Assembly (NCBI RefSeq): GCF_000239275.1
Contig: NZ_JH417603.1
Coordinates: 54,016 to 87,780 of the forward strand
DNA length: 33,765 nt
Source: Megasphaera geminata F0357
GTDB taxonomy: Bacteria; Bacillota; Negativicutes; Veillonellales; Megasphaeraceae
Direction of reading: 5' to 3'
Shown here: piece after piece, positions 23,029 through 32,465 of the stretch
Layout of the letters: each line of letters starts with the position of its first letter
Numbering within the stretch: the first letter of the stretch is position 1
The notes under the pieces: generated by a model
What the model was told of the DNA's origin: nothing
Database searches by the model: none
Seen by the model: only the letters and a program-made list of their open reading frames with translations
Program-made: the position numbers and the translations under genes

Positions 23029-23664
23029 CTACCAGCCTCCCGTGAGGAAAGGATTATTGCGCCGTTCCAGGCCAATTTCCGTAGCCGGTCCGTGACCGGG
23101 CAGAACAACGGTGTCATCGGGCAAAGGCATGAGCTTTGTTTCGATGCTCTCTATAAGTTGATGCGAATCGCCGCCGTAAAAATCCGTTCTGCCGACAGAA
23201 TACTGGAACAGCGTATCCCCCGAAAAAACAAGGCCTTCACCGTACAGGCAGACGCCGCCGGGCGTATGTCCCGGCGTTTCGAGCACGGTAAAGTGCAATG
23301 TACCGAGTGTAATTTCTTCTCCGTCATAGAGGATATGCTCCGGTGAAGTGATACTGATATTCCTGCCTAAAAAGGCGGACAGATTATTCCGCGAATTGGA
23401 AATGAGTTCAACATCCCCCCTGCCGATATAAACGGGAACATCTTTATAGTTGCGCACTTCCTGGAGCGCCCCGATGTGATCGGCATGGCCGTGGGTGAGA
23501 AAGACAAAGCGAAGCGTCACGCCGAGCTTCGTCAACTCGCGGTCAATCCTGTCATAATCCCATGCCGGATCGATAAGCATGGCGTCTTTTGTCACATCAT
23601 CGTAGACGATGTAACAATTCGTCATCAGCTCGCCCAGTACCAGGGCTTTGTATTGAACTGCCAT
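23029..23664 (-). CDS. MBL-fold hydrolase, glyoxalase II-like
   Basis: A 211-residue metallo-beta-lactamase-fold protein. The metal motif THGHADHIG supplies the HxHxDH ligands, with GHTPGGV, SGDTLF and LPGHG completing the binuclear site. It lacks the C-terminal helical domain of classic glyoxalase II, so it is a short GloB-like thioesterase of the YcbL type. It starts with AGGAGG 7 bases before ATG and follows dtd after 11 bases. The neighbourhood with dtd and relA is common in Firmicutes; substrate unknown. Confidence 0.9.
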   Translation of the reverse strand: MAVQYKALVLGELMTNCYIVYDDVTKDAMLIDPAWDYDRIDRELTKLGVTLRFVFLTHGHADHIGALQEVRNYKDVPVYIGRGDVELISNSRNNLSAFLGRNISITSPEHILYDGEEITLGTLHFTVLETPGHTPGGVCLYGEGLVFSGDTLFQYSVGRTDFYGGDSHQLIESIETKLMPLPDDTVVLPGHGPATEIGLERRNNPFLTGGW

Positions 23665-23675
23665 AGGAATTCCTC

Positions 23676-24125
23676 CTAAAAAATTTTTTTACTGTCTAAT
23701 AAAATGGTTACGGGACCGTGATTGTCGAGAGATACGACCATTTCCGCGCGAAAAACGCCCGTCCCGACAGTAATTCCTTTTTTTCTGACAGCCGCGACAA
23801 ACGCTTCATACAGCCGATCCGCCTTTTCCGGCGGCGCCGCTGCCGTAAAGCTCGGCCGTCTGCCGCGGCGCGCATCGCCGTACAGGGTAAACTGTGAGAC
23901 GACCAGCATATCGCCGTTTTTTTGCAGAAGGGATTGATTCATCTTGCCGTCTTCATCTTCAAAAATACGCAAATTGACGATTTTCTCAACCATATAGGCG
24001 ACATCGCCGCTGTCGTCGTCGTTGCCGATACCGAGGAGAACGGTCAGGCCGAAACCGGCTTTCCCCGTTTCTCTGCCCGCCGCTATAACCTTCGATTGCA
24101 GCGTCCGTTGTACAACCGCTCTCAT
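23676..24125 (-). CDS. dtd: D-aminoacyl-tRNA deacylase
   Basis: Dtd removes D-amino acids (and glycine mischarged on tRNA-Ala) from tRNA. The 149-residue protein carries both active-site motifs, SQFTLYGD and NHGPVTI (cross-subunit Gly-Pro), and has the usual N-terminus MRAVVQRT. Its ATG overlaps the relA stop by 4 bases. Full length and intact. Confidence 0.97.
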   Translation of the reverse strand: MRAVVQRTLQSKVIAAGRETGKAGFGLTVLLGIGNDDDSGDVAYMVEKIVNLRIFEDEDGKMNQSLLQKNGDMLVVSQFTLYGDARRGRRPSFTAAAPPEKADRLYEAFVAAVRKKGITVGTGVFRAEMVVSLDNHGPVTILLDSKKIF

Positions 24126-26326
24126 TGCTGATTACCTCCCGTATACCGCTGGACTGTATAAACGTCCTTCAGACGCCGGATCTTAGTGGCAATAAATTCG
24201 AACTGCGCCAGATCTTTGATGCTCAGTCCCAGGTGGACGGTAACATTTTTCGAATCGTTCACCTTGGCGTTGACGGACGTAACGGAAATCTTCATCTCCG
24301 CCAACGTCGCCATAATTTCGGCCATAATACCGGTCCTGTCGTATGCGACAATTTCCATATTCACTTCAAAAGACTCGGCGGCGCCATAATCCCACTCCAC
24401 GTCAATAAGACGTTCCACGTCACTGTCTTCGGGTTTCACGTTAGGACAATCGGCACGATGGACGGAAACGCCGCGGCCGCGCGTGACAAAACCGATAACG
24501 GGGTCGCCGGGTACCGGACTGCAGCATTTGGCCAGCCGCACGAGGATACCCGGTTCCCCTTTGACGAGGATGCCCGAACTGTTGTGAGAGCCGAAACTCT
24601 TTCTGGGACGGAGCTTTTCTACGAGTTTTAAAGAGCTGCTGTCTTCTTCTTTGCGATCCAGTTCTTTATGAAGCTCCAGGAGCTTGATGAGAACCGTGTT
24701 TACCGCAAAACCGCCATACCCGACGGCGGCCAGCAGGTCATCTTCCGTACCGGCGTTCATCTGTTTGGCCACTTTGGCAATACGCCCGGAATGGCTGACC
24801 AGCTTCCAATCGTGGCCGAGGCGCTTGCATTCCCGCTCGAGCGCCTCCAGCCCTTTAGCGATATTTTCTTCCCTGTTCTCTTTTTTGAACCAGTTGCGGA
24901 TTTTCGAACGGCTTTCGGAACTGCCGACGATTTTCAGCCAGTCCAGACTGGGCCGGCCCGTTTTTGACGTAATGATCTCGACAATATCCCCGTTTTTCAA
25001 AGCGTAATCAAGGGGGACGATTTTACTGTTAACCTTGGCGCCGACGCAGCGATGGCCGACATCCGTGTGAATGCGATAGGCAAAATCGATGGGGATCGCC
25101 CCCTGCGGCAAGTCAATGACATCGCCGCGCGGCGTGAAGACGAACACTTCGTCCGAAAAAGCGTCGAGCTTCAGGGCATTGACGAATTCCTGCGGATTGC
25201 TCGTATCCTGCCATTCCAGGAGGTTGCGGAGCCATCCCATCTTTTCGTCGAATTCCGATGTCCGGCCGGCCGCATGTCCCTCTTTGTAGCGCCAATGAGC
25301 GGCGACACCGTATTCGGCAATATGGTGCATTTCCCAGGTGCGGATTTGAATTTCCACAGGCTGTCCGCGCGTACCGATGACCGTCGTGTGGAGAGACTGA
25401 TAATTATTCGGCTTCGGCATGGCAATATAATCCTTAAACCGATACGGCAGGGGTTTCCACAAGCTGTGCACAATACCCAGAACGCCGTAACAGTCCTGCA
25501 CCGTGTTGACAATGACGCGGATAGCATATAAATCATAAATCTGGCTCAGATCCCGGTTATCTTTCTTCATCTTTTTATAGATGCTGTAGAAGTGCTTGGG
25601 CCGGCCGTTGATCTCAAAAGAAATGCCCGATTCGCTCAAGGTCTCTTTCAGGACATCAATCGCTTCATTGACAATTTCTTCACGTACCTGCCGTTTCTCC
25701 TTCATCTGGTCGACAAGGTCATAGTACTTGTCCGGTTCCATATAACGGAACGACAGGTCTTCCAGTTCCCATTTAATATTGAAAATACCCAGGCGATGCG
25801 CCAGAGGCGCATAAATTTCCAACGTTTCCTGGGCAATGCGCTTCTGTTTTTCGCTGCGCATAAACTTGAGCGTGCGCATATTATGCAGCCGGTCCGCCAG
25901 CTTGATAACAACGACACGCACATCCTTGGCCATGGCCAGGAACATTTTACGCATACTGTTGACCTGCTGGTCTTCCTTCGTCCGGTAATCAAGCCGGTTC
26001 AGCTTGGTAACGCCGTCGACGAGAAAGGCCACTTCTTTACCGAAGAGCCGCTCCATATCTTCAAGAGTATACGTCGTATCTTCAACGACATCGTGCATCA
26101 GCGACGCCGTTATAGTCGTTGTGTCGATTTCCATGTCCGCCAGGATCTGGGCCACTGCCAGCGGGTGTAAAATATACGGTTCACCGCTGACGCGTTTTTG
26201 TTCTTTATGCGCGTCATTCGCCAATTCATACGCCTTGCGGATATCTTCACAAGCCGCATCGGGCTGATGCTTTTTTATGGTGTCAATAAGATGCCGATAG
26301 GCTTCATCTTTATCCGTAAATTCCAT
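24122..26326 (-). CDS. relA: RelA/SpoT (Rel) bifunctional (p)ppGpp synthetase/hydrolase
   Basis: The enzyme makes and breaks the alarmone (p)ppGpp in the stringent response. The 734-residue protein has, in order, the HD hydrolase domain (LMHDVVEDTTYT, residues near 70-90, intact), the synthetase domain (IYKKMKKDNRDLSQIYDLYA, residues near 245-270), the TGS domain (VFTPRGDVIDLPQGAIPIDF, near 400), a zinc-finger-like CC at KCCSPVPGD, and the C-terminal ACT domain. With both catalytic parts it is a Rel-type long RSH. ATG 26326 has AGGAGG 8 bases before it and lies 12 bases after recJ. Confidence 0.97.
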   Translation of the reverse strand: MEFTDKDEAYRHLIDTIKKHQPDAACEDIRKAYELANDAHKEQKRVSGEPYILHPLAVAQILADMEIDTTTITASLMHDVVEDTTYTLEDMERLFGKEVAFLVDGVTKLNRLDYRTKEDQQVNSMRKMFLAMAKDVRVVVIKLADRLHNMRTLKFMRSEKQKRIAQETLEIYAPLAHRLGIFNIKWELEDLSFRYMEPDKYYDLVDQMKEKRQVREEIVNEAIDVLKETLSESGISFEINGRPKHFYSIYKKMKKDNRDLSQIYDLYAIRVIVNTVQDCYGVLGIVHSLWKPLPYRFKDYIAMPKPNNYQSLHTTVIGTRGQPVEIQIRTWEMHHIAEYGVAAHWRYKEGHAAGRTSEFDEKMGWLRNLLEWQDTSNPQEFVNALKLDAFSDEVFVFTPRGDVIDLPQGAIPIDFAYRIHTDVGHRCVGAKVNSKIVPLDYALKNGDIVEIITSKTGRPSLDWLKIVGSSESRSKIRNWFKKENREENIAKGLEALERECKRLGHDWKLVSHSGRIAKVAKQMNAGTEDDLLAAVGYGGFAVNTVLIKLLELHKELDRKEEDSSSLKLVEKLRPRKSFGSHNSSGILVKGEPGILVRLAKCCSPVPGDPVIGFVTRGRGVSVHRADCPNVKPEDSDVERLIDVEWDYGAAESFEVNMEIVAYDRTGIMAEIMATLAEMKISVTSVNAKVNDSKNVTVHLGLSIKDLAQFEFIATKIRRLKDVYTVQRYTGGNQQ

Positions 26327-26338
26327 CCATATCGCCTC

Positions 26339-28315
26339 CTATTTTCCATTATACAATCTGAAGGTCCGGGAATCTGCCAGTGAAAGCTTTTCCGTCCGTG
26401 CGGGCATTTCATAATATATGTCGTCTTCCCGGCACACCGTTTCTATGAGCTGCAATTCCCGGCATACCTGCAGCGCCGCTAAAAGGACGTGTCCCGGGAA
26501 ATCGGGCAGGGCCTCCAGTAAATGGCGCCGCACAAGCCGCACCTGCCGAGGCCGCTGCGACAGGTACTCCCTCAGTTTTTTATAGACGCGGACCATCGTT
26601 TCCCGGTTCAAGCGTATATCGTCAGTATGAAAATGCACATCCTGCAAAATCATCTGCGCTTCCGTAAGCTCCCGGAATGTATTGACATGAAGCTGGAAAG
26701 CCACATCTATCTCGTCATCCGGCAGAATATGCCCGGCCAGATCCGCCATGGACCAGCCTACACCGTTCACCCTGGTCCCGTCCGCACTGTCCAGGGACAG
26801 CCGGATATGCGATTTATCCCGTCCTATTTCTTTGATGTCATATACCCTGGCCTGACGCAACGCGAAGAGAGGACGGCCGTTGCCCATACCGTAGGGTTCA
26901 AGCAGGCACAGTTCACGGACCGTATCGACAGTAACCTCATGACCGTCAAGAACGGCGTCCACATTAAGCACCGGAATATAATCGTCTTCACGTAACACGC
27001 CGGCCGCATATTCATTCATTCGCCTGCGCAGTTCGTCTATATTTTCCGGAAGCACCGTGAAACCCGCCGCCATAGCATGCCCGCCAAACCGGATAAGCAG
27101 GTCTTTACAATACGTCAGGGCTTCATACATGGAAAACCCCTTGATACTGCGGCAGGACCCTTTACCGATACCGTCCTTAACGGTAATGACGAGGGACGGC
27201 CGGTAATACCGCTCAACCAGGCGCGACGCGGCTATGCCGATAACTCCGCTGTGCCAGCCTTCACCGACAGCGATGAGCACATTGTCGTCACTGTACATGT
27301 TTTTTTCAATTTCATCCACGGCCGCCTGCGTAATGGCCTTTTCAATATCCTGCCGCTCTTTGTTCAGTTCATGTAACTCAAGCGCCGTCTCCCGGGCCTT
27401 GAGAGGATCCTTTTCCAGAAGGAGAAATACGCCCTTTTCGGCATGACTGATACGGCCCGCCGCATTAAGCCGCGGCGCCAGGGAAAAGGCGATGTTGCCG
27501 GCCGTCACCTGCGCCGCGTCTATACCGGAAACCTCCGCCAGCGCCTGCAGCCCGCAGCTGCACCCGTCGGCAATTTTTGTCAGGCCGTCAGCCACGAGCA
27601 CGCGGTTTTCCCCTGTTAGGGGGACAAGATCCGCAACCGTGCCCAAAGCGACCAAGGCCGTATACCCGACAAGATTTTCCTTGTACCGCTCCCGCCACAA
27701 AGCCCGGCAAAGCGTGTACGCCACACCGACGCCGGCCAGTTCTTTACAGGGGTAGGCGCAACCGGGCTTTTTCGGGTTAAGGACCGCATAGGCATCGGGT
27801 ATCCGGTCGGACGGTTCGTGATGATCCGTAATAATGATGTCCGTCTTATCCTTGAACTCTTCAATCAGCTCAACCGAGGAAATCCCGCAGTCAACGGTAA
27901 TGATCAAGTCCGTCCGTTCTTTGATCAATTCCTCCAGCGCTTCCCTGTTGAGGCCGTAGCCCTCGGTCTGACGTTCGGGAATATAAAAGATCGGGTCGCC
28001 GCCGAGATCGGACAGAATCTGATACACGAGCGCTGTCGACGTTATGCCGTCAACATCGTAGTCACCGTAAACAACGATCTTTTCCCCTTTTGCCAGCGCG
28101 TCAAGGATACGCGGCACGGCCTTCTCCGTGCCGGAAAGGAGAAACGGGTCGGCCAGGCTTTCCACAGTATCATAAAGAAAACGGTTTCCCGCGGCGGGAT
28201 CGGTAATTCCGCGGTTTACCATAGCCGTGGCAAGGACAGTGCTTATATGCAGTTTCTCACAGAGAATCCCTACCGTTTCGGCGGGAGCCTCGTTATATAG
28301 CCAGCGTTTTTCCAT
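26339..28315 (-). CDS. recJ: Single-stranded-DNA exonuclease RecJ
   Basis: RecJ is a 5' to 3' single-strand exonuclease in recombination and repair. The protein of about 658 residues has the DHH motifs YGDYDVDGITSTALV, ITVDCGISS and TDHHEP, then the DHHA1 part with GIAASRLVERY and GGHAMAAGF, an OB fold and a C-terminal region. I chose ATG 28315 (MEKRWLYN); TTG 28339 or ATG 28327 would add short cysteine-rich starts without a better ribosome site. It is the first gene of the recJ-to-aspS cluster. Confidence 0.93.
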   Translation of the reverse strand: MEKRWLYNEAPAETVGILCEKLHISTVLATAMVNRGITDPAAGNRFLYDTVESLADPFLLSGTEKAVPRILDALAKGEKIVVYGDYDVDGITSTALVYQILSDLGGDPIFYIPERQTEGYGLNREALEELIKERTDLIITVDCGISSVELIEEFKDKTDIIITDHHEPSDRIPDAYAVLNPKKPGCAYPCKELAGVGVAYTLCRALWRERYKENLVGYTALVALGTVADLVPLTGENRVLVADGLTKIADGCSCGLQALAEVSGIDAAQVTAGNIAFSLAPRLNAAGRISHAEKGVFLLLEKDPLKARETALELHELNKERQDIEKAITQAAVDEIEKNMYSDDNVLIAVGEGWHSGVIGIAASRLVERYYRPSLVITVKDGIGKGSCRSIKGFSMYEALTYCKDLLIRFGGHAMAAGFTVLPENIDELRRRMNEYAAGVLREDDYIPVLNVDAVLDGHEVTVDTVRELCLLEPYGMGNGRPLFALRQARVYDIKEIGRDKSHIRLSLDSADGTRVNGVGWSMADLAGHILPDDEIDVAFQLHVNTFRELTEAQMILQDVHFHTDDIRLNRETMVRVYKKLREYLSQRPRQVRLVRRHLLEALPDFPGHVLLAALQVCRELQLIETVCREDDIYYEMPARTEKLSLADSRTFRLYNGK

Positions 28316-28365
28316 ATATCCACACATTCCGCAAAACAAATAACGACTATCAATTAAGTTACTTC

Positions 28366-28371
28366 ATTCTA
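28366..28371 (-). promoter_or_regulatory. Possible extended -10 promoter before recJ
   Basis: On the minus strand TGG-TAGAAT reads as an extended -10 box 50 bases before the recJ start; the -35 region is poor. A weak candidate for the start of the long operon. Confidence 0.35.
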
Positions 28372-28467
28372 CCATATTTTCATTCTCAAATAAAGTTTTT
28401 TTGAGAAAACAGCTGCTTTTAAATAAATTTCCTGTTTATTTTGAGAATGATAAAAATAAAAAGACTC

Positions 28468-28498
28468 AAAAAACGCCTCTCCTTCCGGAGAGGCGTTT
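28468..28498 (-). terminator. Terminator of the pyruvate:ferredoxin oxidoreductase gene
   Basis: Perfect 12-base arms AAACGCCTCTCC and GGAGAGGCGTTT (28471-28482 and 28487-28498) around a TTCC loop, followed on the minus strand by a run of T (28473-28468), 32 bases after the gene's stop. Confidence 0.93.
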
Positions 28499-28530
28499 CG
28501 TTTGCCGGTATAAAACAATGCTGCCGGACT

Positions 28531-31500
28531 TTATGCTTCGAAGCCTTTTTGCAGGCGAACATACGATTCGCGGCGGGCTTTCGCGTCGGTAACGGTCTTT
28601 TCATAAAGGGACTGTGCCAATTCGGGGAATCCTTTCGCCAAAGACGCATATCGAACTTCGCCTTCGAGAAATTCCTGGAATTTGCTGTAATCCGGTTCTT
28701 TGGAATCAAGGCTGAACGGATTCTTGCCCTGTTCTTTAAGTTCCGGGTTATAGCGGAAGAGATCCCAGTACCCGCATGCGACCGCCAGTTTTTCTTCTTC
28801 CTGACTCTTACCCATGCCCTTGCGGATACCGTGATTGATACACGGGCAATACGCAATAACTACGGACGGGCCGTGGTAAGCTTCCGCTTCGGTCATGGCC
28901 TTCATGAGCTGGTTCTTATCGGAACCCATAGCTACCTGTGCTACATATACATAGCCGTATGAAATGGCCATCATGCCGAGATCCTTCTTCTTCGTCGTTG
29001 TACCGGAAGCGGCAAACTGTGCAATAGCGGCTGTCGGCGTAGCCTTGGAGGACTGGCCGCCCGTATTGGAGTAAACTTCCGTGTCGAGGACGAGGATGTT
29101 GACGTCCTGATCCTGCGCGAGCACATGGTCCACGCCGCCGAAGCCGATATCGTAAGCCCAGCCGTCGCCGCCGAAGATCCAGTGGGAACGTTTGACGAGA
29201 TATTTCTTCTTTGCCAGGAATTCTTCAAGAACCGGCTTGCCTGCCGCTTCTTTTTCGAGAAGGGCCGTCACTTTATCGGCGCGTTCACGTGTGCCTTCCC
29301 CTTCGAGGAGGTTGGCTGCCCAGTCGCTGAGCGCGGCCTGAAGTTCGGGGGAAGCAACCGCTTTTGCGGCTTCAACCTTGAGCGCCAGGTCTTTGCGGAT
29401 CTTGTCGACGCCCATGAACATGCCGAAACCGTATTCCGCGGCATCTTCAAACAGGCTGTTGGCCCAGACGGGGCCGTGGCCTTTTTCGTTCGTCGTATAC
29501 GGGGCCACCGGCGCGGAACCGCCGTAAATGGAGGAGCAGCCCGTAGCGTTGGCGATCATCATGCGGTCGCCGAAAAGCTGAGTCGTCAATTTGACATACG
29601 GTGTTTCGCCGCAGCCTGCACAAGCACCGGAGAATTCAAAGAGCGGCTGTTCGAACTGAGAACCGATAACGGTCTTCTTATTTTGCGGATTGGCTTTCGG
29701 GGACACTTCGTCCTGCGCGAAGTACCACAGATCCATCTTACCGCGTTCGTCGTCATCGTTCGGGACCATGGTAAGCGCCTTGGTCGGGCAGACATTGGCA
29801 CAGCTGCCGCATTCAAGACAGTCGAGCTGGTCAACGACGATGGTGAAACCGTATTCTTTGCCGGATTTTCCCTTGGGCGCAATTTGGAAGCCCGCCGGCG
29901 CCTTGGCACGTTCCTCTTCGGTCGTCAAAACGGGACGGATGGTCGCATGCGGGCAGACAAAGGAGCATTGTGTGCAGCCGATACACTTTTCATGATCCCA
30001 GGAAGGAACATACAAGGCGGGGCCGGCCTTTTCAAACTTGGCGGTACCCGAAGGCATGGTGCCGTCTTCGCGGCCCGTGAAGTCGGAAACTTTGAGGTCG
30101 TCGCCAATCTGGCCGAGAACGGGAGCCGCCACCTTTTCGAAATATTCCGTCGTCGGACGGCCTTCCGTCTTTTCGTCCACAGCATCGGCCCAGGAAGCGG
30201 GATAGCTTACTTCGTGGAATTCGCCGACACCGGCATCAACAGCGGCCCAGTTCATGTCAACGACTTTCTGTCCTTTTTTGCCGTAAGACTTGACGATGGA
30301 ATCTTTCAGATATTTAACGGCGTCTTCCAGGGGGATAACCTTTGCGAGAGCAAAGAACGCAGCCTGCATAACCATGTTGATACGGGTGCCGAGGCCGAGT
30401 TTCTGACCGATAGCGTCGCCGTTCAGGGTATAGAATTTAACGTGATGTTTGGCGATAGCGCGTTTAATACGGGCCGGCAATTCATGCTCCAGTTCGTCAT
30501 CGGACCAGGTACAGTTCAGCATGAACGTGCCGCCGTCTTTAATGCCGCGGAGCAGATCGAAGCGCTTTACATAGGACTGACGGTGACAAGCGATATAATC
30601 CGCCGCGTCGATAAGATAAGGCATATCAATAGGCTGTGTGCCGAAACGCAAGTGAGAAATCGTTACGCCGCCGGATTTTTTGGAGTCATACGCAAAGTAA
30701 GCCTGCGCATACATGTCCGTATGGTCGCCGATAATCTTGATGGCCGATTTATTGGCGCCGACCGTACCGTCGGAACCGAAGCCCCAGAATTTCAGGACGT
30801 AAGACCTGTCGTATCCATAGGCATTTTGTCGGCACGCGGCAGGGAAAGATTTGTAACGTCGTCGACGATGCCGATGGTAAAGCCGTTCAGAGGATGTTCT
30901 TTTTTAAGTTCCGCAAATACGGGGTGAATATCTTCCGGAAGCACGTCTTTAGAGCCGAGGCCTGCGCGGCCGCCGATAATATCTACATTAAGCCCCGCTT
31001 CTTTAGCGAAGTTTACCATATCGAGATAAAGCGGTTCGCCCATAGCGCCCGGTTCCTTCGTACGGTCGATGACGGCTATTTTTCTGACGGTCTTCGGCAG
31101 TACGGCCTGCAAATGTTTGGCAGAGAACGGACGATAGAGATGTACATTTATTACGCCGACTTTTTCGCCGGTTTTGTTTAAATATTTGACGGCCTGATAC
31201 GCGACGTCGGACAGGGAGCCCATAGAGACGATTACATATTCGGCGTCTTCAGCGCCGTAGTAGTTAAAAGGCTTATATGTGCGTCCCGTAATTTCGGAAA
31301 TCTTGGCCATGTAATCGGCTACGATGTCGGGCATGGCGTCATAATACTTGTTATTGGCTTCACAGTGCTGGAAGTAAATATCCGGGTTTTCCGCAGTGCC
31401 GCGAATAACGGGGGCGTCCGGATTGAGCGCACGGTTACGGAAGTTCTGCAACGCTTCGGTATCAACAAGGCCTTTAAGCTTATCGAATTCCATGACTTCG

Positions 31501-32045
31501 ACCTTTTGAATTTCGTGAGACGTGCGGAACCCGTCAAAGAAGTTGATAAACGGCAATGAGCCTTTCAACGCCGACAAATGAGCAACGGCGGAAAGGTCCA
31601 TAACTTCCTGTACGTTCGATTCCGCCAAAAGACAGCAGCCGGTTGCACGAGCAGACATGACGTCCTGATGATCGCCGAAAATGCTCAGCGCATGGTTGGC
31701 CAACGCACGAGCCGCTACGTGGAATACGCCGGGGAGTAATTCGCCGGCAACTTTATACATGGTCGGAATCATCAACAAGAACCCCTGGGATGCCGTATAC
31801 GTCGATGTCAGCGCACCGGCTTGCAGGGACCCGTGGAACGCGCCTGCAGCACCCGCTTCGGACTGCATTTCGATAACCTTCACCGTGTTGCCGAAGATGT
31901 TTTTAAGACCCGCCGCCTGCCAGTCGTCGACATGTTCCGCCATCGGGGAAGACGGCGTAATCGGGTAAATAGCCGCAACTTCGGTGAATGCGTAGGATAT
32001 CCAGCCTGCCGCTTCATTACCGTCCATGGTTTTGAATTTACTCAT
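28531..32045 (-). CDS. nifJ: Pyruvate:ferredoxin (flavodoxin) oxidoreductase, frame interrupted
   Basis: The enzyme converts pyruvate and CoA to acetyl-CoA, CO2 and reduced ferredoxin, the central step of anaerobic pyruvate use. From ATG 32045 the first frame gives domain I (YPITPSSPMAEH, TASQGFLLM) and domains II/III to residue 417, ending at TGA 30792-30794. The rest starts in another frame with SYVLKFWGFGSDGTVGANK and contains two 4Fe-4S motifs (CIGCTQCSFVCP and CLECGSCANVCP), the third-cluster CAGCGETPY, and the thiamine diphosphate motif GDGWAYDIGFGG. One missing base near 30800-30815 restores 1171 residues, the normal size. The break lies within a strongly conserved region, so an assembly error is likely. 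AAGGAG is 12 bases before the ATG. Upstream region shared with a divergent LysR gene. Confidence 0.95.
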
Positions 32046-32080
32046 TACTAATACACGCTCCTTTATTGAAAAAAATACCG

Positions 32081-32102
32081 TTGATATAAATATTTATATC
32101 AA
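32081..32102. promoter_or_regulatory. Perfect 22-base palindrome, likely operator
   Basis: Each half is TTGATATAAAT. The centre lies about 46 bases before the oxidoreductase start, in its leader and downstream of the -10 candidate, which suits a repressor. The half-site TTGAT resembles FNR/CRP-type sites but the spacing is wider than theirs, so the binding protein is unknown. Confidence 0.55.
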
Positions 32103-32147
32103 TCTATAAAGTTAAAAACATACCAGTCCTGTCCCCTCATATGTATC

Positions 32148-32186
32148 ATTATATACATACACGTCACGGCGATACCTATTTGGTAT
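32148..32186 (-). promoter_or_regulatory. Oxidoreductase -10 box with LysR-type T-N11-A site
   Basis: TATAAT (32153-32148) on the minus strand has no good -35 box. In the -35 region is ATACC-N5-GGTAT (32172-32186), a symmetric T-N11-A motif of the LysR type. A promoter with weak -35 plus an activator site there is typical of LysR-activated genes; the adjacent LysR is the obvious candidate, by inference. Confidence 0.5.
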
Positions 32187-32359
32187 AAAGCCAGTGAAGG
32201 TGCTGAATTCCGCCAAAAAAATATTGCCATCAGACAAATCATGTAATATACTGGATAATAATACTACATTTGGACGTGTCTATAATCTGGCATTTTTTTG
32301 CGGCCTTCGACCAGTACATGAACATTTTTTCTAACTTTTTCACGTCCATTATATGCTTT

Positions 32360-32419
32360 GCAAATTTGAAATTCAATAGCGTAGCTTTGCTGTTTTTACC
32401 ATCAGTATGTGCAAATTTG
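32360..32419. repeat. Two direct GCAAATTTG repeats before the LysR gene
   Basis: Identical 9-base copies at 32360-32368 and 32411-32419, each containing the palindrome CAAATTTG, 51 bases apart (about five helix turns). They lie 47-106 bases before the LysR start and may be autoregulatory sites. Confidence 0.4.
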
Positions 32420-32465
32420 TAAACGTATACCTGTTTAGTATCTTATCTTTATAGGAGGTGTTGAG

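Larger units (their letters stand above)
32046..32465. promoter_or_regulatory. Intergenic region between oxidoreductase and LysR gene
   Basis: This 420-base stretch has no gene I can support in any frame. It is AT-rich and holds, from left to right, a 22-base palindrome, a -10 box for the oxidoreductase, a LysR-type T-N11-A box, two repeats of GCAAATTTG, and the strong ribosome site AGGAGGTG of the LysR gene. The long leader on each side leaves room for regulation of both divergent genes. Confidence 0.6.

Noticed and set aside
28383-28450. Three TTGAGAA-like repeats between recJ and the oxidoreductase terminator
   Set aside because: Short, AT-rich and imperfectly spaced; chance is a sufficient explanation.
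29125-30927. 600-residue open frame on the plus strand
   Set aside because: It is antisense to the ferredoxin and thiamine domains of the oxidoreductase, has no family motif and no ribosome site, and is explained by the codon bias of the real gene.
32273-32346. Inverted GGACGTG and CACGTCC about 60 bases apart
   Set aside because: Seven bases with a very long loop; no additional pairing or motif supports a function.
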